Shown here: one piece after another, positions 55,436 through 64,000 of the stretch
Position numbering within the stretch: position 1 is the first letter of the stretch
Layout of the letters: each line of letters opens with the position of its first letter
Assembly: GCA_963681505.1 (NCBI GenBank)
Contig: OY811971.1
Coordinates: 21,108,876 to 21,172,875 of the forward strand
Length of the DNA stretch: 64,000 nt
Source: Eunapius fragilis
Lineage: Eukaryota > Porifera > Demospongiae > Spongillida > Spongillidae
Reading direction: 5' to 3'
Position numbers and translations under genes: made by a program
Notes under the pieces: generated by a model
Database searches by the model: none
What the model was told of the DNA's origin: nothing
The model's input: the letters and a program-made list of their open reading frames with translations, nothing else

Positions 55436-55626
55436 TGCTATAGACACGCCCATGAGTTTGTCCCCATACCACACCTTTAAATACATCTGATGTATAATAG
55501 TATTCCCTGTACTCTTGTAAGCCCAGGGGGATACGGTGGCAATGCAGACATGCTGATGTGTGCATGTCCCCCATAATCACTCCAGCTTGACATTGCACAT
55601 TGGTTTGTACTGGACCTACTTGGTGT

Positions 55627-55649
55627 TGTGTGTGTGTGTATGTGTGTGT

Positions 55650-55718
<69 letters not shown>
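55627..55718. repeat. (TG)n microsatellite
   Basis: About 90 bases of TG with two TA interruptions near its start. Confidence 0.95.
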
Positions 55719-55719
<1 letters not shown>

Positions 55720-56250
55720 CATGTTGCCCTGCCACTGGGAACCAACCCATTGACAATGTGCATGTTATATGCCGGGCCATTCATTAACCCTCTTCTTCTC
55801 ATTCAATAGATTATCGTCCACTATTGCAATGAGGAAATGAGAAATCCTGTGCAGCTGTCATTATATGAACGTTTTCATTGTGAAACTGTGGCTCCATTCT
55901 TATTGCCTTGTTAACACACTTATTTATACAGTTGTATGGTTATTGATTAAAGTTGTTATTGATATCTTTAAAAGGCACACCTACTGACAAGTTACAGTGC
56001 CGTAGAGGCATGAGCTAGGTTACACAGGCAGATTTTTTCAGTGACTCTGTGGCAATTCATATCAGAACAGCCTTAGGGGTTGTGGCACAACTACCACTAA
56101 GAATTAACTACACTCCAACCTATATCTGGTGTTGGCTGTAAGGGGTGGGGCACACAAGCAATGGACAAAAGGACAGTTAATATTTCCCCCTACCCTGCAG
56201 GGACATGGATAGAACACTCTCTGATATTATTTAAGTAGCATGCATATGGC
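55719..56250. other. Unannotated stretch
   Basis: No gene or repeat recognised. A G run of 13 bases begins at about 56260. Confidence 0.4.
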
Positions 56251-56383
56251 AATATATATGGGGGGGGGGGGGGAAGAAATGCTACCTGACACTTGTGATC
56301 TTGAGCTGCATGCTGACTCCAGCTATAGACAATTAATACTTCCCCTTACTTTTTGTACTGAACCAACTTGGGGTTGCCTGTTG

Positions 56384-56384
<1 letters not shown>

Positions 56385-56474
<90 letters not shown>

Positions 56475-56596
56475 GTGATGATGGTGATGATGATGGTGAT
56501 GATGGTGATGATGATGATGATGATGGTGATGATGATGGTGATGATGATGATGACAATGATGATGACAATGATGATGACGATGATGATGACAATGAC
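56385..56596. repeat. (TG)n joined to (GAT)n microsatellite
   Basis: About 52 bases of TG pass directly into about 160 bases of GAT/GGT/GAC triplets. The open frames of Asp, Met or Ser/His runs here are composition artefacts. Confidence 0.96.
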
Positions 56597-56726
56597 AGAA
56601 TACGTTAGTACATATCATATCATATCATTTGCACTAATACAGCTCGGTAACATTACAGCTTGCGCTAAAGTATTGGTTATGATGACCCACCCCCTCACCA
56701 TGTGACATAGGTGGACATCATGATAG

Positions 56727-56788
56727 TCAGCATCTTATCTGATGTAGTTACATTTATATTATATAACTACATCAGATAAGATGCTGAC
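56727..56788. repeat. Perfect hairpin
   Basis: CAGCATCTTATCTGATGTAG and its exact inverse at 56766-56785 pair around a short AT-rich loop. It may be a tiny foldback element. Confidence 0.88.
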
Positions 56789-56789
56789 G

Positions 56790-57338
56790 TGCTGGTGACA
56801 CTACTCTCCATTAAATTCAATGGTTGTGAAGGGATTGAACATTCTTATATAGTCAATAGACAAAGTTGAAGTTTGATGCTGAGACTACTCATACTTGTAA
56901 AGTCATGTAAGCAATATTGTGAGCACACATGCACATACACACCACCCCCACCTCGTAATCCATTGCATTCAAAATGTTAACTGTAATTACAAAGCAAAAA
57001 AAGCAAAAAAAAGATTGACACAGAATGTATCAACAGGAGTCACATCACAAAGGACACTGGATGATGACATTGTTCAAAAGTTTCATTGGAAGTGGAGACT
57101 GCTCCTACGTTGGCGATGAACCTAAATAAGATAAATCATTAGCGTAATTAAAGAACAATAGAGCTGTTGTTGTGGAAGTAGGGCAGTGAGGTGACAAGAA
57201 CAATAAAACATAACTTACATAAGGAGTGTGGATTTTCTTCCTCCTACACAGGTAGATGTATACCATCATCATCAACATGTATTACCTGTGACATCCAATG
57301 ACTACTTTTCTCTTATCATTCAGTGGGAGTATGAGGGG
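56790..57338. other. Unannotated stretch
   Basis: Nothing recognised. A 66-residue frame at 56919-57119 lacks coding features. Confidence 0.4.
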
Positions 57339-59357
57339 GCAAGTTGCTTAACCCCTTACATAGTAGACCACACCGACAGGACTTGGTGCATCGGCCAAGT
57401 TGCTTAACCCCCAACACTCTTACATTCTGGACCAAACACACAGGTCTTAGTGTGTCGGCCAAGTTGCTTAACCCCCAACACTCTTACATTCTGGACCAAA
57501 CACACAGGGCTTAGTGTGTCGGCCAAGTTGCTTAACCCCCAACACTCTTACATTCTAGACCAAACCCACAGTGCTTAGTGTGTCGGCCAAGTTGCTTAAC
57601 CCCCAACACTCTTACATTCTAGACCAAACCCACAGTGCTTAGTGTGTCGGCCAAGTTGCTTAACCCCCAACACTCTTACATTCTGGACCAACACACAGGG
57701 CTTAGTGTGTCGGCCAAGTTGCTTAACCCCCAACACTCTTACATTCTGGACCAAACACACAGGGCTTAGTGTGTCGGCCAAGTTGCTTAACCCCCAACAC
57801 TCTTACATTCTGGACCAAACACACAGGGCTTAGTGTGTCGGCCAAGTTGCTTAACCCCCAACACTCTTACATTCTAGACCAAACCCACAGTGCTTAGTGT
57901 GTCGGCCAAGTTGCTTAACCCCCAACACTCTTACATTCTAGACCAAACCCACAGTGCTTAGTGTGTCGGCCAAGTTGCTTAACCCCCAACACTCTTACAT
58001 TCTGGACCAACACACAGGGCTTAGTGTGTCGGCCAAGTTGCTTAACCCCCAACACTCTTACATTCTGGACCAAACACACAGGGCTTAGTGTGTCGGCCAA
58101 GTTGCTTAACCCCCAACACTCTTACATTCTGGACCAAACACACAGGGCTTTGTGTGTCGGCCAAGTTGCTTAACCCCCAACACTCTTACATTCTAGACCA
58201 CACCCACATGGCTTAGTGTGTCGGCCAAGTTGCTTAACCCCCAACACTCTTACATTCTAGACCAAACCCACAGTGCTTAGTGTGTCGGCCAAGTTGCTTA
58301 ACCCCCAACACTCTTACATTCTGGACCAACACACAGGGCTTAGTGTGTCGGCCAAGTTGCTTAACCCCCAACACTCTTACATTCTGGACCAAACACACAG
58401 GGCTTAGTGTGTCGGCCAAGTTGCTTAACCCCCAACACTCTTACATTCTAGACCAAACCCACAGTGCTTAGTGTGTCGGCCAAGTTGCTTAACCCCCAAC
58501 ACTCTTACATTCTGGACCAACACACAGGGCTTAGTGTGTCGGCCAAGTTGCTTAACCCCCAACACTCTTACATTCTGGACCAAACACACAGGGCTTAGTG
58601 TGTCGGCCAAGTTGCTTAACCCCCAACACTCTTACATTCTGGACCAAACACACAGGGCTTAGTGTGTCGGCCAAGTTGCTTAACCCCCAACACTCTTACA
58701 TTCTAGACCAAATCCACAGGGCTTAGTGTGTCGGCCAAGTTGTTTAACCCCCAACACTCTTACATTCTGGACCAAACACACAGGGCTTAGTGTGTCAGCC
58801 AAGTTGCTTAACCCCCAACACTCTTACATTCTGGACCAAACACACAGGGCTTAGTGTGTCGGCCAAGTTGCTTAACCCCCAACACTCTTACATTCTAGAC
58901 CAAACCCACAATGCTTCGTGTGTCGGCCAAGTTGCTTAACCCCCAGCACTCTTACATTCTAGACCAAATCCACAGGGTTTAGTGTGTTGGCCAAGTTGCT
59001 TAACCCCCAACACTCTTACATTCTGGACCAAACACACAGGGCTTAGTGTGTCGGCCAAGTTGCTTAACCTCCAACACTCTTACATTCTGGACCAAACACA
59101 CAGGGCTTAGTGTGTCAGCCAAGTTGCTTAACCCCCAACACTCTTACATTCTGGACCAAACACACAGGGCTTAGTGTGTCGGCCAAGTTGCTTAACCCCC
59201 AACACTCTTACATTCTAGACCACACCCACAGGTCTTAGTGTGTCGGCCAAGTTGCTTAACCCCCAACACTCTTACATTCTAGACCAAACACACAGGGCTT
59301 AGTGTGTTGGCCAAGTTGCTTAACCCCTTACACTCTTATATCCTAGACCACACCCAT
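57339..59357. repeat. 64-bp minisatellite, ~31 units, with higher-order repeats
   Basis: Unit: GGCCAAGTTGCTTAACCCCC, AACACTCTTACATTCTGGAC, CAAACACACAGGGCTTAGTG and TGTC, with fixed variants (CTAGACCAAACCCACAGTGC; a 63-bp form lacking one A). Variant order repeats every 319 bp (five units), for example blocks starting near 57596, 57915 and 58234. Edge units are the most diverged. Confidence 0.97.
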
Positions 59358-61765
59358 GCAGCAGTGATATTGTAAAGAAATATACAGCGCGCGTGCTAGA
59401 TAATACACGTACTGAGACAAACTAACACTACTGTAAAAATTTGTGCCGGAATGATTTCGGTATCACATACCTTGCAAATATTCAGTGTGCCGGCAGTAAG
59501 TTTCGTGTGAAGGTATTCAAAATAATATTTCTGGCAAATAAATAGAGAGGGTTAATAATTATAGCGTTTAATCAAATTTCCCGTAAATGGCGCCACAATC
59601 GCGCTATCGACAAGTTGCATGCGACAAGTCGGCAGGAAGTCGCCATATGTATGCCGGCCTTTATGACTACCGTACGATAGCCTTAAGTGCACGCATCGTT
59701 ATGTACACGCGTGTGTGACTGAATGCAATTCACCCGCGTGTGGACGCGGCCGAATTGCTGTGCATCACTGTCAGCTCAGGTTCAACCAGATCACCTCTGG
59801 TACTGCTTATTCAGTTTTTGAACGTAGTATTTTGAAACATTCCTATGCACTGAACATTTAGAATCGCGAATGTCAGGTGCGTACGGTTTGTGTCTAGTGT
59901 TAAATATTATACCTCACTATATTTTAATCAACGCCACGCCTCTTGGCTATGTCGACTGTGGACCTGGAGACCCTCTTACTCTCTGCCTCTTGCAGAGATC
60001 TATAAATGATCTCTGTCTCTTGTATCTATTTATCTTTCGATTTCAGCTTTACAAACTAGCTGAAATGCATTCACAACGTCCGGCCTTGTCGATCGGTTTT
60101 GTACAGTAGTACTAATAGTCATTATACACATGACACAGCAAAGTGCTCGTGTTCGCTCAACATACTGTACTGCCACGGTCACTAACCACATAGCTTTGGT
60201 GTACGTATACGTTTCGATCCAGCGCCAGTCGAGAACGTACGTCATTACCAGCTAGTATACGCTAGTTTATGGTATACGCACAAGGTCTCGCTTAAAAAAA
60301 AAAACCCGCCGGTAGAAGTTACATCCAAGTAGGCCTACCAGAGACAGAATGCGTTCGCTTGAAAAACTGGTACATATCCCTTATTTCATACCGAACACCC
60401 ATCTTGCGTGTACGGTACTACGCCAGATAAGATATATGGTGTTTATGGAAACTATTAGGCTAGGCACGGTCGGCTCTACCAAGCACCAATAATTTGCTCA
60501 TCTGACGTCGGATGACAATTAATAATTTCATATATTTGTCCCAGATTTTGAAGTGCGGTTCATAAAAGTGCCTTGGGAATGTTGTGTGTAAGAGTATAAA
60601 ATACACCACTTGCTCCAAAAAACGACTCAGTAGTTCAGCCTTCATATTCCACAATGTAGACTTGAGATTTATGGCTGAGTGATAAGAAAAAAGTTGAAGA
60701 AACATGACAATGTCATGTTTCACATACAAATGTACGTAGTAGCACAAAAACGCGTATGGAATTAGTAGTGAACACTTTTCTACAAAGACCAGAATATAGA
60801 AAAGATGGCTCATCAGTATCCCTATCATAAACCGTTACGTAGAGTTGAATTACAGCTACTGTAAAAGGACCGTGAGTGTTTTTACACATTTCTCCATACA
60901 CTTCCTGTTCAATTAATTTTTATCGCGTGACGCGGGTATTCAATTATTCATGTCCGCGATTGCTGGACATGGTATTTGTAGATAACTGCAAGCTGAGCCT
61001 TAAATCCAAGAGGTGGGGTTCCTCCTCAAGTAAGGAGTACAGTTTGTAGAATATGCCATGGATATATGTAGTCCTGGAAGGTAGACCTTTAGAAAGGCAT
61101 GGAAATGAATTGACCAATCAGAATATTTACCTGGGTCAATGGAATAGCAAATAAGGGTTCTCCTTTGCAGTCATCAAAAAATTTCACTTTCCTTATATCC
61201 CTTCGAGATGCTAAAAAGCATTTGTAGTCATCAAACATTGACTGAAGGGTCGTTCGGCTCTAAAACTGCAACTACTTTCTAGGTCATCAAGTGTCACCAA
61301 ACATCATAAACATGGCTGCTTCTCTATGTTAAGGTATGTACATGTCGTGTGTTTCCCTTTTTATTTTTAATTCAGCTCGCATACCATTAGCGCCTGAATG
61401 GCACATAAAAACTCGTAATCCCCTGATAGAAAGAGTCCGATATTGTAACCTCTGTAACAGTTGCAATTGTAAATAAAGCAATATTGGAGTGAACAGATAT
61501 TTTATACTTCGTATGACTCACTTCCATTGAGACATGCCTAAATTTGCTTGTATCTATCAAGGGCTATGCAATGGTGTCCTGTGCCTCAAAGCATATGTAC
61601 TGTGGATTGAGTTTCGTAACTTAAGAGTCTTAGTGCTACAGTTTTGCTCACTTTGAGATAAACGAGCCTTTGTCCCTCGGACTAAAGTCAGTGGCTGTAT
61701 AAGATAAGAAATAGGCTTTAAATATTACTTTAAATATTACCAACTTTGTTCTTATAACTTACAGT
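59358..61765. other. Unannotated region
   Basis: No gene is supported. The longest frame, reverse-strand 60460-60828 (122 residues, hydrophobic and aromatic-rich), has no recognised motif. No tandem or inverted repeats stand out. Confidence 0.4.
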
Positions 61766-61769
61766 TCCT

Positions 61770-62314
61770 CCTGTCTCAATCTCTAAAGGTGTTGTCATTT
61801 GTACTGTCAGACATGATTCTTCTAATCACTTTACAAGCCATTTGCTCTTCAAGAACTCCAGACCTTTGGCACTCATGTGAGTCATAGTCACCTGCTCGTA
61901 CATCCCTATTGCATGTTACATAGACGGCATTGTATTATGTCTGAAGCTGGTTGCACAGAACGTGGTACGAAGTTAACAACATCCTCACAGCACGGACACT
62001 GAGTACTGGCTGATGTTGTAATGGCATCAACAATGCACTTAACACACTACAACATTGCACTGCAACTTCAGTGGCTGTGACAACATTCCTTTGCACATAG
62101 GACATATGAGTAAGTCTATGACTGAAATGACTTGTGTTGGTGCTAATGCAGGGTCCTTTTTACACATGATCTTTTGAGGTGCAATGGTGTTTATATGACG
62201 AAGCAGAGCACTTGGTGTGATGCCTGCATGGTTGTCGCCCTGCTTTCCGTGGCTCTTTAAAGTGGATCCATGAGTGTACATGTATGGTTTCCTGAAATTG
62301 TGTAATGTGTACAT
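61770..62314 (-). pseudogene. RING-type zinc-finger gene fragment, frameshifted
   Basis: On the reverse strand LLICPMCKGMLSQPLKLQC then VVC, KCI and QCPCCEDVV give the cysteine spacing of a RING finger. A second zinc-binding-like stretch follows (IQCRLC, later RAGDYDSHEC), then EEQMACKVIRRIM and IETGG before a GTAAGT-like donor at about 61765. The pieces lie in different frames: shifts occur after VVC (about 62040), near 61925 and near 61790. As it stands it is non-functional. It resembles RING-containing multicopy genes of invertebrates, often transposon-associated. Confidence 0.6.
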
Positions 62315-63295
62315 GTATTATTGTGTGCATGCATGTGTATGTGCATATGTTATGAGGTCATGTCAATATGTTTACCTTGCAAGTACTGGGACAGTGTAGG
62401 GACCGATTGTATGGCTTTAAAATACACTTGTATAGAATCTTCTTCTCAGAAGTCAATTTCAAAACATGTCCTGAGCTCCACTGAGTAACTAGCACAGCTA
62501 TATGTTGTCTCTTGATAACCAGCCAAGGGTTTTTTCAACAATCTGTGTCCACAGACGCTTCACAAACGCTGTACTTGGAATCGTGGAATATCCATTGCCG
62601 TACGGTACATGTAATCAAAGCACGTGACTTCGATTTATTCATGACTAAACAAACGAAAAGTAACCGTTTTGTTCTCTCACCAGAAAATATGTCTAGATAT
62701 AAACTAAACACGTATAGAATGTCCAGTGATTCCTCTTTACGAAAAGGTAAGTTTCATGCCCAACTATCAGGCGTTTTTTTCGAGAAAAATTGCTTGCCGT
62801 TTGAGCGTTTCATAATATCCATAATATGACCATGACCTGCGCGGAGTTAGTAGGTAAAAAAATAACACGCCTTGACGGTGCGCATATATCGTATCTAGTA
62901 CAGAAATGAATGTAGAAATGCTTAAAAGATTTTCCTTCTTTTATTGCAAGCTTTTTGTGATAAAAATAAATTTAAGAACATAAACCACATTTTAATGAGC
63001 TCCTTCATTCGTCAGGACACTAAGAATACCGTAAATGTTATACGGTTCTAATTAGAAAACCTAATGTCCATCTCGAAACAGCCGTGCCCCCTTGACCCCA
63101 AGTAATGAATAGTTAATTACATGCGTGGTTAATTAATCCAGTTATCTTCCCGCGATCGAGCTGTTCTACAGGATGTAAGCGCGCGTCAATACCATTAATG
63201 GATCTCGGATCCTTTTTCTCAGGAACAGGTAGATCTAAGCATATAATATTAAACGCTCGATACACATGTGTAATTGGATCAGCTGTTAGTCACGG
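62315..63295. other. Unannotated stretch
   Basis: A plus-strand frame of 105 residues (62512-62829) has no recognised motif. Otherwise AT-rich and featureless. Confidence 0.4.
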
Positions 63296-63590
63296 TGAGG
63301 CTTCGGGTGCGTTGCGTTAATTACTGAGCAGCAGGAACCACAGCAGTGCGAAGAGCTAGACACAATTGTCCCCGTGGATTTGCGTCATTTGCCAAATGAA
63401 GAAGACTCATGCCCAAGTTAGTGTCTTGCGAAAGGGATCTTATCATTAACGTCTTCTTGGAAGTACCCGAAGGGGCGCTTCATCCAGCAGTTGCAACTGG
63501 GGATCCTGCTGAGGCTTCGGGTGCGCACAATGGCGTTGCGTTAATTATTGAGCAGCAGGAACCACAGCAGTGTGAAGAGTAAGACACCAA
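63296..63590 (+). repeat. Two-copy local repeat
   Basis: GAGGCTTCGGGTGCG...GTTGCGTTAATTA, then GAGCAGCAGGAACCACAGCA, occurs at about 63297-63355 and 63511-63582, 214 bases apart, with a small insertion in the second. Confidence 0.85.
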
Positions 63591-63617
63591 CTCGATCAGT
63601 CAAATACACCTGCAGTT

Positions 63618-63815
63618 AATGCTAGCCAGTATTACCGACGAAGATGGACGAAACGGAAAAGTGAAACTGTCAAAGCAAAACAGCTTGATACGCCTACAAA
63701 AGCTCTACGTTTTGTTGACAAGGATTACTTTCCAAACATTTATGTAATCCTTGCCATATCGGCTATTCTGCCAGTAACTAGTTGTGAGTGTGAAACGTCA
63801 GTTAGCGTGCTAAAA
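63618..63815 (+). pseudogene. hAT-family C-terminal (ZMYM-like) fragment
   Basis: The plus strand encodes SQYYRRRWTKRKS..., then DYFPNIYVILAISAILPVTS, directly followed by CECETSVSVLK. LPVTSCECE-S-S-LK is the conserved core of the hAT dimerisation domain in transposases related to ZMYM1-type proteins. The frame runs into the foldback at 63812 and stops soon after, so the domain is truncated. Confidence 0.72.
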
Positions 63816-63983
63816 TTCACAACAACAAAAAAGACGCAAATCATACTTTGATTCCACAAGTGATCTGTTTTTTCATATCTGTATCAAAACTGTTATCATT
63901 TTGGTACAGATATGAAAAAAAAAAAAAAACAGATCTTTCTGAAATCAAAATATGATTTGCGTCTTTTTTTGCTGTGAAAATTG
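63812..63983. repeat. Foldback abutting the hAT fragment
   Basis: AAGACGCAAATCATACTTTGATT and its inverse AATCAAAATATGATTTGCGTCTT, with CAGATATGAAAAA / TTTTTCATATCTG further in, form arms of about 75 bases around a short loop. It probably inserted into the transposase fragment. Its right end lies just inside the window. Confidence 0.85.
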
Positions 63984-64000
63984 CTGAAGACATCACTTCG

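Noticed and set aside
56240-56618. Poly-Asp, poly-Ser, poly-His and poly-Met frames
   Set aside because: Products of the GAT triplet microsatellite.
57339-59357. CRISPR-like array of regular repeats
   Set aside because: The units are contiguous 64-bp tandem copies without distinct unique spacers, in a eukaryotic context.
60460-60828. 122-residue hydrophobic reverse-strand frame
   Set aside because: No motif, no homologous copy here and no splice or promoter context; length is compatible with chance in AT-rich DNA.

Overview
This window is repeat-rich nuclear DNA from a metazoan. It has intron-split genes with GT-AG junctions, long CA/TG microsatellites, a metazoan-type receptor tyrosine kinase (RTK), a Ty3/gypsy LTR retrotransposon and remnants of hAT, Harbinger-like, Tc1/mariner-like and integrase-type transposons. 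The short introns around an RTK gene and the density of small foldback elements would fit a sponge or another early-branching marine invertebrate. That placement is an inference; nothing here fixes the species.

Layout. 1-11.5 kb: almost only repeats. It holds a long palindrome at the left edge, dispersed duplicates, a 52-bp minisatellite, G-tract MITE families ending in CAGTGGCGGATCCAG-like sequences, TG-rich minisatellites, a 200-N gap and a 0.5-kb CATA microsatellite. 11.5-16.0 kb: a complete, apparently young Ty3/gypsy element with two identical 102-bp LTRs, a 5-bp target duplication and one intact Gag-Pol frame. 17.2-19.7 kb: an inverted copy of the left-edge repeat, followed by an element with a terminal hairpin and a foldback end. 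21.0-26.8 kb and 39.5-46.2 kb: two direct copies of a segmental duplication that carries an RTK with a Frizzled-like cysteine-rich ectodomain. Copy A (24.8-26.7 kb) is broken by a premature stop, a damaged splice donor and loss of the kinase C-lobe. Copy B (44.5-48.15 kb) keeps the ectodomain, membrane segment and an apparently catalytically competent kinase over about eleven exons. 26.8-37.5 kb, between the copies: a transposon nest bounded by inverted G-tract repeats and holding a decayed integrase gene and an 18-bp-unit minisatellite. 37.6-39.4 kb: a minisatellite, a third hairpin-element copy and a hAT remnant. 48.8-52.2 kb: MITE, hAT element with 8-bp TSD, Harbinger-like element, and two exons of an unrecognised reverse-strand gene whose upstream region is duplicated at 2.5 kb. 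52.7-59.4 kb: minisatellites. The arrays at 53.8-55.1 and 57.3-59.4 kb are related to each other but lie in opposite orientation. 59.4-64 kb: sparse, with a RING-finger pseudogene and a hAT C-terminal fragment next to a foldback.

Only two loci look able to encode working proteins: the gypsy Gag-Pol and RTK copy B, the latter lacking a recognised signal-peptide exon. Most of the rest is transposon-derived or tandem repeat. The main biological stories are the RTK duplication and decay, with paralogous empty sites that date and delimit mobile elements, and a hairpin/foldback element family whose copies keep secondary structure while their sequence diverges.
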